From: Thiothrix sp. UBA5583
Lineage (GTDB): Bacteria; Pseudomonadota; Gammaproteobacteria; Thiotrichales; Thiotrichaceae
Direction: 5' to 3'
Assembly (NCBI GenBank): GCA_002425225.1
Contig: DILV01000039.1
Location: forward strand, 1-64,000
DNA: 64,000 nt
Shown in pieces: positions 45,124-55,624 of this stretch; within the stretch, counting starts at the first letter, position 1; the number at the start of each line of letters is the position of its first letter. A program made the translations under genes and the position numbers. Below the pieces are notes generated by a model. It was not told the origin of the DNA and ran no database searches. It saw only the letters and a list, made by a program, of their open reading frames with translations.

Positions 45124-45906
45124 TCAGCTATGGAAAAACGGTAAGGTGTAGGTATCGGGTAGCCCAAATTCCGCTGGATACGCAACATGTACAAAATACA
45201 ATCCTGCCGCAGGGGCTGTCATCCCCGCTTTGGTACGGTCACGCCATGCCAGCAGTTCTGCCATCCATGTTACCGGATGTTCACCTGCTCCCACTTTCAC
45301 CAGTGAGCCGACGATATTACGCACCATGTGATGCAGAAAGGCATTCGCCACAATATCGACATACAGGAAATCCCCTGTGCGCGTCACCTGTACCGAGTGA
45401 ATCTCGCGGATGGCATGACTGGCCTGACAGCCCGCTGCACGGAAACTGGAAAAATCCTGCTCCCCCACCAACACCTGCGCAGCAAGATGCATAGCCTCTG
45501 CATCCAGCCTGCCATGTTGCCAGTAGACACGGTTTTGCAGCAAGGCCGGGCGGGCAAGCCTATTCAGGATGACATAGCGGTAACGACGGGCAAACGCAGA
45601 AAAACGCGCATGAAAGGTATCCGCCACAGGCTGGATCCAGCGCAGGGCAATCGCATCCGGCAAGTGGGCATTGCAACCAAACAGCCAGCCCCGTTCAGGT
45701 CGCTGGGCATCCGTATCAAAATGGATAATTTGCCCTAGCCCGTGTACACCGGAATCCGTCCGACCAGCACACACCACGCTGACCGGATGTGCTGCCACGG
45801 TCGACAGTGCCTGTTCGACGTGTTCCTGCACCGTGGGGGCATGGGCAAGCCGTTGCCAGCCATAAAAAGGCGTTCCGTCATATTCGATACAGGCTGCAAA
45901 TCTCAT
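45124..45906 (-). CDS. truA: tRNA pseudouridine(38-40) synthase
   Basis: TruA isomerises uridines 38-40 in the tRNA anticodon arm. The catalytic Asp is in CAGRTDSGVHGLGQ (near residues 47-60), and IEYDGTPFYGWQ and FLHHMVRNIVGSL are further family blocks. Length 260. It follows fimV, but the fimV terminator (45934-45956) lies between them, so truA and gabD need their own promoter or read-through. Confidence 0.96.
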   Translation of the reverse strand: MRFAACIEYDGTPFYGWQRLAHAPTVQEHVEQALSTVAAHPVSVVCAGRTDSGVHGLGQIIHFDTDAQRPERGWLFGCNAHLPDAIALRWIQPVADTFHARFSAFARRYRYVILNRLARPALLQNRVYWQHGRLDAEAMHLAAQVLVGEQDFSSFRAAGCQASHAIREIHSVQVTRTGDFLYVDIVANAFLHHMVRNIVGSLVKVGAGEHPVTWMAELLAWRDRTKAGMTAPAAGLYFVHVAYPAEFGLPDTYTLPFFHS

Positions 45907-45933
45907 GGGCTTGACCGGGTTACGTAAATAAAA

Positions 45934-45956
45934 AAAGGCCGGATGAACCGGCCTTT
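45934..45956 (-). terminator. rho-independent terminator after fimV
   Basis: A nine-base stem AAAGGCCGG / CCGGCCTTT with a five-base loop lies in the 72-base gap between fimV and truA. On the minus strand it is followed by a run of T, as expected for an intrinsic terminator of fimV. Confidence 0.88.
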
Positions 45957-45978
45957 ATAACGGGAAAACGTGGATTGC

Positions 45979-48900
45979 TCAACCTGTCTGATGCAACAGC
46001 ACTTCGGCTTCACGACGTTGGTCATCATTACCTTCAACCATGACCTCTTCCAGTGTGCTGCGAGCACCTTCAATATCGCCCATGTCCAGATAGGCACGCG
46101 CCAAATCCAGCTTGGTACTGATATGCGCCTCGTGCAGGTCGATTTCCTCATCCGGGAAGTCAAGGAACGACAGGGCATCATCAATATCACCCAACCAATC
46201 CCCATCAGCACTTTCTGCCGGAGCGTAGAATGTGTCTTTCGGCAAAATACGGTTGATGCCACTGGCATTATCCAGGTGCAAGTTAAGGTTGGCGACGTGA
46301 CCGGCAGCTTTCGCCACAGGTACTTCCGGCTCCATAACAGCAGCCGCTATGGGTGCTGGCTTGACTGGTTCATCAGTAACGAAATCCAGCAGATTATCGC
46401 CGTCTGCAATGGTTGGCACGATGCCAAAGGCTACTGGCTCAGGCTGTTTGTCCTCAAGCCCCAACTCCAGATCCAGATCAGTCAGATCCAGCTCGAAATC
46501 ATCGTCTACCGCTGCCACAACTGGTTGTGGAGTGGTTTTTTGCACCGGTTCATCAAAATCAGACAAATCCGGTAACTCATCGTCAAATGCTGTTGCGGCA
46601 ACAGCAGGTGTGGTAGGCACATCACGGGATGGACGCTCGTCATCCTGCAACAGTTTGTCAAGATCCAGACCGTCAAAATCAAGATCGCCGAGATCAAGGT
46701 CAGCGAATTCATCATCCGCAGATGCCTTACTCTCAACCGCAACAGGCTTGGCTTCCATGTCCAGCTCACCCAAGGCACGATCCAGATCCAGTTCAAAATC
46801 ATCCGTGACACTAACCGGTTTATCCTGTGGTTTGACGGATGTTGTGTCATCATGGCTTGCCACTGCTGCAACCGATGCCGTTGCAGCAGCAACTCCACCG
46901 AGTGCGGCAGCAACCGTAGCGGCTACGCCACCCACCTTGCCGAGACCATTCTCCTGATAGAGAGCGTTATCAGGGCTGATCTTGCGCCCCCATTCAGCAA
47001 TGGCTTTCCACAAGGCAGACTTGTTATTACCTTCCAGACCGGCGAACTGGCTGGCCTGACGGTCGAATGCTTCGCGGTTGTTGGCAACAAAGTAGCACTC
47101 AAGCAGCTTGTGCCGATATTCCAGACGCTCAGGATGACGTTCAATGCCTTTCTTCAACTCGCTTTCAGCCTGCTGATACAAACCGTAGGCGATGTAAACA
47201 TTGGCTTCGGTCAAAAGATCATCTTCTTCCTGACCATCACCGCTGACTGACTTGCTGTCAGATACATCATCCCATGCACCGCCTGCGACACCAAATGGGT
47301 CGGCTGCATCATGCCCGTGATGATCATCAAATTTCTCTCCGCGTGTTTCAGCTTTGTCCAGCTCATTTTCCAGAGCACCCAGATCAAAGCTGTCAGCGGC
47401 ATGGAAGTTGTCCGTGCCAACATCCGGTTCATCACGTAGACCGGATGCTTTGTAATCCGCCCGTCCAGCCGGTTTGCGACGGCGACCCAGCAACCATAAC
47501 AACAGCAGCAGCGCCAATGAACCTGCACCGATTTGCAAAGCCAGTGGTGAAGTCAGCAAGCTCAGCAGGTCATCGTTGCCCTCACTTTGGTCGGCGAACA
47601 CCTTGGGCGGCTTGTTATTCGCATCGCCACCTGTTACCGGGGAAACCGGCACCACGGTTGTATTGTTCTGCTCGGCAGGTTTGGTTTCTACCGGAGGTGT
47701 CAACGGTATGCTGGAACGCCCGCCCATTGCCAAACCAGCCGGAGTTGGTCTGTCAGGAACAGCGGCTTGCTGTTCAGTACCCTGGGCTGCCGGAGTAACC
47801 TGATTCGCGGGTGTTGCCGATTGTGCCGGAGTAGCCTGATTCGCTGGCGTTGCCGGTTGTGCTGGGGTTGTAGGCTGTGCCGGAACAGCTTGGTTCGGCG
47901 CATCTGGCGTAGTAGTAGCTGGTTTCTGCTCACCCCGCAAGACGGCATCATTGCCTTGCCCCGTTACATTGGCAACATGGGTCTGGATGTCCTTACCCTG
48001 ATCTGGTGGCGTTGTCTGAGGTGTAGCCGCCTGTTGCGCTGGCTTGCTGGCTGCGTTGTCAGTAGTTGTCTCGCTGCCCGTAACCGGTGGAACAGCAACT
48101 CCCTTGTCAGTCAGTTGTTTCTGCAAACCGGCCAGTTGCTCGTCGCGCAAGGAGATCAAGCGGTCTTTCTTGCCCATGAGGGCTTCAAGATCAGAAATAC
48201 GTGACTTGAGCTCGTTGTTTTCATTCTGACGTGCGGTCAGGGACTCACGTGCCAAAGACAGCTCTTTTTCCAGCTCTGTCAGCTTGGCATTCCCGGCAGC
48301 TACTGCTGCTTTGCTGTCGGTTGTCTGCCCTGCTTTTGCCCCCAGCACTTCCAGACGCGCCTTGTCTGGGGTCTTGGCAACATTGTTGGCAGCCGCATTA
48401 TTATCCGCCAGTTTGGCTGGAGCCTGAGCAGTCGTGGCAGGCTTGTCCGCCGCACCTGTGGCTTTTTGCGGAACGGTATTTTTGGCCAGTGTCTTGCGCA
48501 ATTCGCGCCAAGCGGCATTTTGCTGACGAATTTCGCGGCGAGCTTCAGCGCGGGAAACACTACTGGCCTCATTGGCAGCCGGTGCTTTCACTTCGACACC
48601 TGAACGCAGATTGTTGATATTGCCGCCAATGAAAGCATTCGGATTTGCCCGGAACAGCGCCATCATCATCTGGTCATTGCTCACACCAGACTGCTGAAGG
48701 CGTGAAGCTACCCGGAACAGGGTATCACCCGGTTTGACGCGGTAAGTCCGGTTGCTTGCCTGTTGTGCCGTAGCAGCCTGACGTGCGGGTGGCTGAGCAC
48801 CCTGACTGGCTTGCTGTTGTTGCGCTGGACGACGCACAGTTCCAGCCGCCTTGGGTTCGGCACGCACCGTTGCGTCACCCGCGACCGTATTGCCAGGTTG

Positions 48901-49296
48901 CATCAGTACTGGCGGGTCAAGCATCACGGTATATTCTTTGAGCAATTGCCCCTGGGGCCAACTGACTTCCAGCAGGAAATTGACAAACGGTTCCTGCATG
49001 GGCACATCAGACGTGACCAGAATAACTGGCTTGCCGCCCTGCACGGAAGGAGTGAAATTCAGATTGCCGAGAAAATCAGGACGCGCCACACCTACTCGGT
49101 TGAACACATCAGGAGACGCCAGACGTACCTGAATCTGGCTAGCATCCGCAGGAGCTGCCGCCAGCAAGTCAATGGTGGCACGAAGTGGCTGGTTCAGGTG
49201 AGAACTGGATTCGATGTCCCCAAGCCCCAAGGCGTTGGAGGCCGCAGGATATGCACCGGCGATGAATACAGCTAAGCTCAGAGCCTGTTTATTCAC
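45979..49296 (-). CDS. fimV: FimV/HubP-like polar LysM-TPR protein
   Basis: FimV-type proteins organise the cell pole and type IV pilus function. The 1105-residue protein has a signal peptide, an N-terminal beta domain (FNRVGVARPDFLGNLNF), and a LysM domain near 185-240 (YRVKPGDTLFRVASRL). A coiled coil near 330-390 and a Thr/Pro/Ala/Gln repeat stretch follow (PAQPTTPAQPATPANQATPA and similar). After the membrane helix near 585-605 comes a long acidic Asp-rich cytoplasmic region with repeats of (F/L)DLDLGDLD type. The TPR-like FimV C-terminus LDLARAYLDMGDIEGARSTLEEV ends the protein. The start is GTG with AGGGGA upstream. The usg-fimV-truA order matches pseudomonads. Confidence 0.9.
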   Translation of the reverse strand: MNKQALSLAVFIAGAYPAASNALGLGDIESSSHLNQPLRATIDLLAAAPADASQIQVRLASPDVFNRVGVARPDFLGNLNFTPSVQGGKPVILVTSDVPMQEPFVNFLLEVSWPQGQLLKEYTVMLDPPVLMQPGNTVAGDATVRAEPKAAGTVRRPAQQQQASQGAQPPARQAATAQQASNRTYRVKPGDTLFRVASRLQQSGVSNDQMMMALFRANPNAFIGGNINNLRSGVEVKAPAANEASSVSRAEARREIRQQNAAWRELRKTLAKNTVPQKATGAADKPATTAQAPAKLADNNAAANNVAKTPDKARLEVLGAKAGQTTDSKAAVAAGNAKLTELEKELSLARESLTARQNENNELKSRISDLEALMGKKDRLISLRDEQLAGLQKQLTDKGVAVPPVTGSETTTDNAASKPAQQAATPQTTPPDQGKDIQTHVANVTGQGNDAVLRGEQKPATTTPDAPNQAVPAQPTTPAQPATPANQATPAQSATPANQVTPAAQGTEQQAAVPDRPTPAGLAMGGRSSIPLTPPVETKPAEQNNTTVVPVSPVTGGDANNKPPKVFADQSEGNDDLLSLLTSPLALQIGAGSLALLLLLWLLGRRRKPAGRADYKASGLRDEPDVGTDNFHAADSFDLGALENELDKAETRGEKFDDHHGHDAADPFGVAGGAWDDVSDSKSVSGDGQEEDDLLTEANVYIAYGLYQQAESELKKGIERHPERLEYRHKLLECYFVANNREAFDRQASQFAGLEGNNKSALWKAIAEWGRKISPDNALYQENGLGKVGGVAATVAAALGGVAAATASVAAVASHDDTTSVKPQDKPVSVTDDFELDLDRALGELDMEAKPVAVESKASADDEFADLDLGDLDFDGLDLDKLLQDDERPSRDVPTTPAVAATAFDDELPDLSDFDEPVQKTTPQPVVAAVDDDFELDLTDLDLELGLEDKQPEPVAFGIVPTIADGDNLLDFVTDEPVKPAPIAAAVMEPEVPVAKAAGHVANLNLHLDNASGINRILPKDTFYAPAESADGDWLGDIDDALSFLDFPDEEIDLHEAHISTKLDLARAYLDMGDIEGARSTLEEVMVEGNDDQRREAEVLLHQTG

Positions 49297-49519
49297 TGCA
49301 ATTCCCCTTTGTATCTGTATGATTGTGGCATCCCTGATTCATCACCTTAACTAAATTTCTTATTAGCCCTTATTTTTTTGATGAATAGCGATTCTGGTTG
49401 TTGTTGTTACGCTGGAACTATATATCAGTACGTTACGCTAAGCAACGCTATACCCAAGCAAGCCCGGACACTGCACAAAATCTGCTTCATATCCTAAGCC
49501 TATTGTCGATAATAGCGAA

Positions 49520-50560
49520 TTAATTCCCGCTTAACCAATCCGGCAGATAATCGCGCACTAATATTTCAGCAATCTGTACAGCATTCAATGCGGCACTTTT
49601 GCGCACATTATCCGCAACCACCCACAAATCCAGACCTGCTGCACAGGAAATATCTTCCCTGATACGGCTGACATACACCGTATCCGTATTCACTGCGTCT
49701 GTGACGGGAGTGGCATAACCACTATCAGCACGTTCATCCAGCACCGTCACACCCGCAGCGGCTGTCAGCAGACGAACGGTTTCTGCTGCTGACAGTTTTT
49801 GCGCGGTTTCGACGTGCAGGGCTACGGCATGTCCGAAAAATACGGGAACACGCACCGCACTCGGGTTTACCGGCAACGTTGCCTCACCCAGTATTTTGCG
49901 CGTTTCCAGCACCATCTTCATTTCTTCCCAAGTATAGCCGTTTTCCTGGAAAGCACCGATGTGTGGCAAAAGGTTGAACGCAATCTGGCGTGGATACAGG
50001 CTGGGTTCGACCGGGCGGGCATTCAACAACTGGGCAGTCTGACGAGCCAGCTCATCCACTCCCGCCCTGCCGCTTCCTGAAACTGCCTGGAAAGTCACCG
50101 CGTTGATGCGAGTGACAGTGACACGATCATGCAAGGGTTTGAGTACTGCCAGTATCTGGCTGACCGTACTACCAGGATTGGCAATGATCCGACGGGTCTT
50201 GCCAGCGGCAATATCCTGCGGATTGACTTCTGCCACTACCAAAGGCACATCGGCATCAAAACGAAAACAGGCGCTATCGTCGATAACGACACAGCCTGCG
50301 ACTACTGCTTCCGGTGCATAACGGGCAGCGATGTCCTCACCGGCTGCAAACAGCACAAGCTGCACGCTAGCAAAATCGAAATCTGCCAGCGGCTCGACAT
50401 CCAGGGTTTTGTTGCCGAAATCGACATCCTGTTCACCGTCGGTTTCTGCTTCCAGTGCATACACACGACCTGCCGGAAACTTGCGGGAAGCCAGCAAATC
50501 CAGCATGGCTTCACCGACCAGCGTGGTCGCCCCAACAACAGCAACATCCACTTTGTTCAT
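49520..50560 (-). CDS. usg: Usg-1-like aspartate-semialdehyde dehydrogenase paralogue lacking the catalytic Cys
   Basis: This 346-residue protein has the ASADH fold. The NADP motif VVGATTLVGEAMLDLL, substrate-binding block VSGSGRAGVDEL and FFGHAVALHVET are present. The active-site motif of true ASADH, NP(N/G)CST, reads NPGSTVSQ here, with Ser131 at the Cys position, so normal catalysis is unlikely. This and its place between leuB and fimV fit the Usg-1 paralogue group, not asd itself. The role of Usg-1 proteins is not established. It lies three bases after the leuB stop. Confidence 0.82.
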   Translation of the reverse strand: MNKVDVAVVGATTLVGEAMLDLLASRKFPAGRVYALEAETDGEQDVDFGNKTLDVEPLADFDFASVQLVLFAAGEDIAARYAPEAVVAGCVVIDDSACFRFDADVPLVVAEVNPQDIAAGKTRRIIANPGSTVSQILAVLKPLHDRVTVTRINAVTFQAVSGSGRAGVDELARQTAQLLNARPVEPSLYPRQIAFNLLPHIGAFQENGYTWEEMKMVLETRKILGEATLPVNPSAVRVPVFFGHAVALHVETAQKLSAAETVRLLTAAAGVTVLDERADSGYATPVTDAVNTDTVYVSRIREDISCAAGLDLWVVADNVRKSAALNAVQIAEILVRDYLPDWLSGN

Positions 50561-50563
50561 GAC

Positions 50564-51643
50564 TTAACCTTGCAATGCCGCAACGACAGCATCACCCATC
50601 GCTGCCGTACCGACTTTTTGGCAACCGTCAGTATAGATGTCGCCTGTGCGTACTCCATCAGCCAGTACTTTTTTCACGGCGACTTCGATACGGTCAGCCA
50701 GATCGGCACGGTTGAGGCTATAACGCAGCAGCATGGCAGCAGACAGGATGGTTGCCAGCGGGTTGGCAATCCCTTTGCCTGCAATGTCGGGTGCAGAACC
50801 GTGGATCGGCTCGTACAGGCCACAGGCAGAGGCATTCAGGGAAGCCGACGGCAACATGCCAATGGAGCCGGTCAGCATCGCTGCCGCATCCGACAGGACA
50901 TCACCAAACAGGTTGCTGGTAACGATAACATCAAACTGCTTGGGCGCACGCACCAGTTGCATCGCCGCATTATCAACGTACATGTGGGAAAGCTCGACTT
51001 CAGGGTATTCCTTACCGACTTTCTCGACGATTTCACGCCACAGTTCGCACACTTCCAGCACGTTGGCCTTGTCGACGGAACACAGGCGCTTGTTGCGCTT
51101 CATGGCAGTTTCAAAACCAACGCGGGCAATGCGCTCAATTTCCGATTCAGTGTAGGTGGCAGAGTTGAAGCCCTGACGCTCACCATTTTCCAGCACCCGA
51201 ATGCCACGGGGCTGCCCAAAATAGATGCCGCCAGTCAATTCACGCACAATCATGATGTCCAGACCTGCCACCACTTCCGGTTTCAGGGTGGAAGCAGAAG
51301 CCAGTTCTTCGTACAGGATCGCCGGGCGCAGGTTGGCAAACAAGCCCAGATCAGCACGGATAGCGAGCAAACCACGTTCCGGGCGCAGTGGACGATCCAG
51401 CGTGTCGTACTGCGGGCCACCAACCGCTCCCAGCAGGATGGCATCGGAGGCTTTCGCCAGTGCCTGGGTGGTTTCCGGGTAAGGCTGACCTTCACGGTCA
51501 TAGGCAATACCACCGATGTTGGCGTATTCAAACGTTGCATCCAGGGAGCCTTCCGCCTTGAAAACGTCCAGCACCTTGACAGCTTCCGCCACGATTTCAG
51601 GCCCGATACCGTCGCCGGGCAGCACGAGAATTTTGTGTGTCAT
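50564..51643 (-). CDS. leuB: 3-isopropylmalate dehydrogenase
   Basis: LeuB oxidises and decarboxylates 3-isopropylmalate to 2-ketoisocaproate in leucine synthesis with NAD+. [17 protein letters not shown] is the family start, [14 protein letters not shown] the substrate loop, and [20 protein letters not shown] plus [18 protein letters not shown] the metal and NAD sites. The length from ATG 51643 is 359. In-frame sequence further upstream is intergenic. Follows leuD in leuCDB order. Confidence 0.97.
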   Translation of the reverse strand: MTHKILVLPGDGIGPEIVAEAVKVLDVFKAEGSLDATFEYANIGGIAYDREGQPYPETTQALAKASDAILLGAVGGPQYDTLDRPLRPERGLLAIRADLGLFANLRPAILYEELASASTLKPEVVAGLDIMIVRELTGGIYFGQPRGIRVLENGERQGFNSATYTESEIERIARVGFETAMKRNKRLCSVDKANVLEVCELWREIVEKVGKEYPEVELSHMYVDNAAMQLVRAPKQFDVIVTSNLFGDVLSDAAAMLTGSIGMLPSASLNASACGLYEPIHGSAPDIAGKGIANPLATILSAAMLLRYSLNRADLADRIEVAVKKVLADGVRTGDIYTDGCQKVGTAAMGDAVVAALQG

Positions 51644-51671
51644 TATTTCGTTACCAATCCAATCAAAATCA

Positions 51672-52307
51672 TTAAAACAACCAGGGTGCTTGCTGTTTGC
51701 GCTGTACTTCATAGGCACGGATGTCGTCAGCATGTTGCAGGGTCAGACCAATGTCATCCAACCCGTTCAACAGGCAGTATTTGCGGAACTCGTCGATGCT
51801 GAAGGCAAACGCATCACCAGCAGGCGTCACTACTTGCTGGTTCGGCAAATCCACCGTCAACTGGTAGCCTTCCTGAGCCTGTGTTTCGCGGAACAACTGT
51901 TCAACCACTTCGACAGGCAAGGCCAGCGGCAACAGGCCATTCTTGAAGCTGTTATTGAAGAAAATATCGGCAAAACTCGGGGCAATCACGGTACGGATAC
52001 CATAATCCGTCAACGCCCACACTGCGTGCTCACGCGAGGAACCACAACCAAAGTTTTCACGTGCCAGCAGCACCGATGCACCGGCATAACGCGGGAAATT
52101 CAGCACGAAACCGGCATTGACCGACCGCTGGCTGTGATCCATACCCGGCTCGCCCGGCTCGTTATAGCGCCAGTCATCAAACAGGGTGGGGCCAAAACCG
52201 GTACGCTTGATGGATTTCAGGTATTGCTTGGGAATAATCGCATCCGTATCAACATTGGAACGGTCAAGCGGCACAACCAGGCCAGTGTGTACAACAAATT
52301 TTTCCAT
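51672..52307 (-). CDS. leuD: 3-isopropylmalate dehydratase small subunit
   Basis: LeuD completes the isopropylmalate isomerase with LeuC. Diagnostic blocks are [39 protein letters not shown] and [12 protein letters not shown]. The 211 residues are typical. The ATG shares one base with the leuC stop. Confidence 0.97.
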   Translation of the reverse strand: MEKFVVHTGLVVPLDRSNVDTDAIIPKQYLKSIKRTGFGPTLFDDWRYNEPGEPGMDHSQRSVNAGFVLNFPRYAGASVLLARENFGCGSSREHAVWALTDYGIRTVIAPSFADIFFNNSFKNGLLPLALPVEVVEQLFRETQAQEGYQLTVDLPNQQVVTPAGDAFAFSIDEFRKYCLLNGLDDIGLTLQHADDIRAYEVQRKQQAPWLF

Positions 52308-53710
52308 TACAGTGCCCTCACATCGACGAAGTGACCGGTGACTGCCGCAGCCGCAGCCATTGCCGGGCTAACCAAGTGGGTACGCCCCCCCTGCCCTTGC
52401 CGCCCTTCAAAGTTGCGGTTGGAGGTGGAAGCGCAACGCTCGCCCGGTTCCAACCGGTCGGCATTCATCGCCAAACACATGGAACAGCCCGGTGCACGCC
52501 ATTCAAACCCGGCTTCGATGAAGATTTTGTCCAGCCCTTCCTGTTCAGCCTGTTGTTTGACCAGACCGGAACCGGGAACCACCATCGCCAGTTTCACATT
52601 GCTGGCAACCTTGCGGCCTTTGGCAATGTCGGCGGCAGCCCGCAAATCCTCAATGCGCGAGTTGGTGCAAGAACCAATGAACACCTTGTCGATCTGCACG
52701 CTGCTGATCGGGGTGTTGGCTTGCAGCCCCATGTATTTCAGGGCGGCACGGATACCGTTAGCCTTGACGCTATCGCTTTCCTGTTCGGGGTCGGGGGTAT
52801 TGCCATCAACGGGAATCACCATTTCCGGTGATGTACCCCAGGTAACTTGCGGCTTGATGCTGGCAGCATCCAGACGTACCACCCGGTCAAACACGGCATC
52901 CTCATCGGAATGCAGGTGATTCCAGGCCGCAACAGCCTTGTCCCAGTCTGCGGCCTTGGGTGCATACGGGCGGCCTTTGACGTATTCGATGGTGGTGTCA
53001 TCCACTGCCACCATACCGGCACGCGCCCCACCTTCAATCGCCATGTTGCACAGGGTCATGCGCCCTTCCATCGACAGGTCACGGATCGCTTGCCCACCGA
53101 ATTCGATGGCATAACCTGTGCCACCGGCAGTACCGATTTCACCAATGATGGCCAGCACGATGTCTTTGGCGGTCACACCGGAACCGACCTTGCCATCCAC
53201 ACTCACCAGCATGTTTTTCATCTTTTTCTGGATAAGGCATTGGGTTGCCATCACGTGTTCGACTTCGGATGTACCGATACCGTGAGCAAGTGCGCCGAAT
53301 GCACCGTGGGTGGAAGTGTGCGAATCACCACAAACCACGGTCATGCCCGGCAGGGTTGCACCTTGCTCAGGGCCGATGACGTGGACGATCCCCTGGCGGA
53401 TGTCGCCCAAACGGAATTCGGTGATACCGAAATCGCGGCAGTTTTCATCCAGTGTTTCGACTTGCAGGCGTGAAACCGGGTCGGTAATGCCATGCTCCAG
53501 ACCGATGGTTGGTACATTGTGGTCAGGTACGGCGACCATCGAATTGATGCGCCACGGCTGGCGGTTAGCCAGTTTCAAGCCTTCAAATGCTTGCGGCGAG
53601 GTGACTTCATGCACCAAATGACGGTCAATATAGAGCAAACACGTGCCGTCGGCCTCTTGCCGCACCACATGCGCATCCCAAACTTTGTCGTAGAGCGTTT
53701 TGCCAGCCAT
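52307..53710 (-). CDS. leuC: 3-isopropylmalate dehydratase large subunit
   Basis: LeuC carries the [4Fe-4S] cluster of isopropylmalate isomerase. The cluster Cys residues lie in [12 protein letters not shown] and [11 protein letters not shown], with [26 protein letters not shown] as the aconitase-family active-site block. The 467 residues are the usual length. It is first in the leuCDB-usg transcript and divergent from the J-domain gene at 53829. Confidence 0.97.
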   Translation of the reverse strand: MAGKTLYDKVWDAHVVRQEADGTCLLYIDRHLVHEVTSPQAFEGLKLANRQPWRINSMVAVPDHNVPTIGLEHGITDPVSRLQVETLDENCRDFGITEFRLGDIRQGIVHVIGPEQGATLPGMTVVCGDSHTSTHGAFGALAHGIGTSEVEHVMATQCLIQKKMKNMLVSVDGKVGSGVTAKDIVLAIIGEIGTAGGTGYAIEFGGQAIRDLSMEGRMTLCNMAIEGGARAGMVAVDDTTIEYVKGRPYAPKAADWDKAVAAWNHLHSDEDAVFDRVVRLDAASIKPQVTWGTSPEMVIPVDGNTPDPEQESDSVKANGIRAALKYMGLQANTPISSVQIDKVFIGSCTNSRIEDLRAAADIAKGRKVASNVKLAMVVPGSGLVKQQAEQEGLDKIFIEAGFEWRAPGCSMCLAMNADRLEPGERCASTSNRNFEGRQGQGGRTHLVSPAMAAAAAVTGHFVDVRAL

Positions 53711-53828
53711 AAATCGATAAACTGCCGTTGGAAAAGGGGTACATACTACCGATTTTGCAGGGCATCATCTAGCTGGAATTGTGCTAATCTTCACGCGCAT
53801 TCCCCTCTGCCTGCACAAGGAAAATAAC

Positions 53829-54965
53829 ATGCCTTCTTCCAAAGTCGTCCACATCCAGACTGAGCCTGCCCAAGCCAGCCTTTCCCCGGCACAGAAAAAA
53901 TTCAACAGCCTGATCAAGAAAATCGACACCCAGAAAAAGCTGCTGGCGGAATGGCAGGAAACATTCAACGCGGTACGTCAGGAAGCGGCCGAAAAACTGG
54001 AACCGCTACGTGCCACCATGCATGAACAACAACGTGCGATGGCTGACCTGCTTGACCAGCAGTTCACCAGCCACAAGTTCACCACCAACCAGCAGGAAAA
54101 ACTGAGTCACCTGATTTGTGAACTTTGCGAAGAACTGCTGCGACGCAAGGACGATGACACACTGAAAACGCTGTACAACAAATACAGCGGCGGCGATTAC
54201 GACAGCGAAGCGCAGGAAGAACAGGCGATGGCAAACGACTTTATCAAGTCAATGCTGGAACAAGAATTCGGGGTGATGCTGGACGACGATGAACTGGACA
54301 TGAGCAACCCACAAGCGACAGCAGCACGGCTGGCAGAAAAAGTCCAGCAGCAACAGGCACAAGCACAGGAAGCGGCTGCCGCCCGCCCCCAGCGCAAAAA
54401 AAGCGCCAAACAACTGGCAAAGGAAGCCCAACAGGCCGAAGAAGCCGCCAATGTCAGCAAATCCATCCAGGCAGTTTACCGCCAATTGACCAGTGCCCTG
54501 CACCCCGACCGTGAGCAAGACCCGGTGGAACGCGAACGCAAGACCGAGCTGATGCAGCAAGTCACGGTCGCTTACGGCAACAAGGATTTGCTCAAGCTGC
54601 TGGAACTGCAACTGGCGGTGGAACAGATCGACCAGAGCAAACTCAACAACATCGCTGCTGACCGCCTCAAGCATTACAACAAAATCCTGTCGGAACAGTT
54701 GCGGGAAATACAGGATGAAGTCCTGTTCAAGGAAGACGAAATCCGCCTGATGCTGGGCTTGCCACCTTACGCGCCGCTCTCGCCCAAACGGCTGGGGGGC
54801 TTGCTCAAACAGGACATCCGCACCCTACAGGATGAAATTGCCCGCATTCAGCAAGATTTGCGCCTGTTCCGCGATGTGAAGGCGCTCAAGGCGTGGTTGA
54901 AACTGTACCGGCTGCCGGAACCGGAGTTTGACCCGTTTATGGCGGGGCTGATACCGTTTCGCTAA
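53829..54965 (+). CDS. coiled-coil protein with C-terminal J-like domain
   Basis: This 378-residue cytoplasmic protein begins with long charged helices (residues 15-80). An acidic middle, an Ala/Gln-rich coiled coil and a J-domain-like segment with the HPD signature (VYRQLTSALHPDREQDPVERERKTELMQQVTVAYGNKDLLKLL) follow near residues 217-260. The J-like part lacks the normal N-terminal J helix I pattern, so it may be a divergent DnaK co-chaperone. ATG 53829 is preceded by AAGGA; upstream in-frame sequence lacks a better start. Family relatives are known to me only as J-domain proteins. Confidence 0.75.
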   Translation: MPSSKVVHIQTEPAQASLSPAQKKFNSLIKKIDTQKKLLAEWQETFNAVRQEAAEKLEPLRATMHEQQRAMADLLDQQFTSHKFTTNQQEKLSHLICELCEELLRRKDDDTLKTLYNKYSGGDYDSEAQEEQAMANDFIKSMLEQEFGVMLDDDELDMSNPQATAARLAEKVQQQQAQAQEAAAARPQRKKSAKQLAKEAQQAEEAANVSKSIQAVYRQLTSALHPDREQDPVERERKTELMQQVTVAYGNKDLLKLLELQLAVEQIDQSKLNNIAADRLKHYNKILSEQLREIQDEVLFKEDEIRLMLGLPPYAPLSPKRLGGLLKQDIRTLQDEIARIQQDLRLFRDVKALKAWLKLYRLPEPEFDPFMAGLIPFR

Positions 54966-54979
54966 ACCGCATGACGGCA

Positions 54980-55624
54980 CTATTTGCATACCCTCGGAAT
55001 CCGCTGGACTTCCGAGGTTGCGTCTATTGCCGCACTCCACGCCTGCACGGGTGCATTGCTGCCAAACGGCTCATCGTAGTCCAGCCAAAACACTTCCCGT
55101 GCAGTTTGCTGTTCGGTGTAGCGGGCATCGTAGCCCAGATAGCGGATGTATTCCGCGTGGCGTTTGGCCTTGTTGAGGTTGTTGAAAAAGCCCAATGAAA
55201 TCGCATTCTGGTAAGGGCCTTCATTGATGATCAGCACGTCTCGCACGTCAAAACTGGCGATGTCCTTGGCGGTCTGTTCGGCACTGGCATGGTCAGGCAA
55301 CGGTGGAATGTAAACAAGGAAATTGAGTGTTTCCATGCTGCGCATTGCCCGCACCTGAGTTGCCAACCCGAAGCTGTGCACCTTGTCTGCCACCAGTTGC
55401 GCGGCCTTTTCGCTGTTGTAAGGGCCAAGAGTATAACAACTGCTTTGCGTACCAACCGCATTGCTGTTGTAGACGACATCTTCCACATCATGGCGCAATT
55501 CCAGTTCCGGAACACCAGCATCAGTCAGCGGTGGTCGGGCATAGGCTGCGTCCGGCGACAGCACCACATTCCAAGTCAAGACCGACAGGTTGAGTAATAA
55601 CAGCAGGATCAGCAGCGGATACAT
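54980..55624 (-). CDS. SPOR-domain-like membrane protein
   Basis: This protein of about 214 residues has one N-terminal membrane segment (MYPLLILLLLLNLSVLTWNV). A Cys-containing periplasmic region then shows two weak SPOR-like beta-alpha repeats (SCYTLGPYNSEKAAQLVADKVHSFG and AISLGFFNNLNKAKRHAEYIRYLGY). SPOR domains bind peptidoglycan lacking stem peptides at division sites. The GAGGAGGAGGC ribosome site decides ATG 55624, inside the end of coaX. Confidence 0.8.
   Translation of the reverse strand: MYPLLILLLLLNLSVLTWNVVLSPDAAYARPPLTDAGVPELELRHDVEDVVYNSNAVGTQSSCYTLGPYNSEKAAQLVADKVHSFGLATQVRAMRSMETLNFLVYIPPLPDHASAEQTAKDIASFDVRDVLIINEGPYQNAISLGFFNNLNKAKRHAEYIRYLGYDARYTEQQTAREVFWLDYDEPFGSNAPVQAWSAAIDATSEVQRIPRVCK

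Noticed and set aside
49520..50560. Annotation as functional asd
   Set aside because: The catalytic Cys is replaced by Ser and the gene context matches the Usg-1 paralogue.
50129..51802. 557-codon plus-strand frame opposite usg and leuB
   Set aside because: leuB is certain; the plus frame is a shadow without domains.
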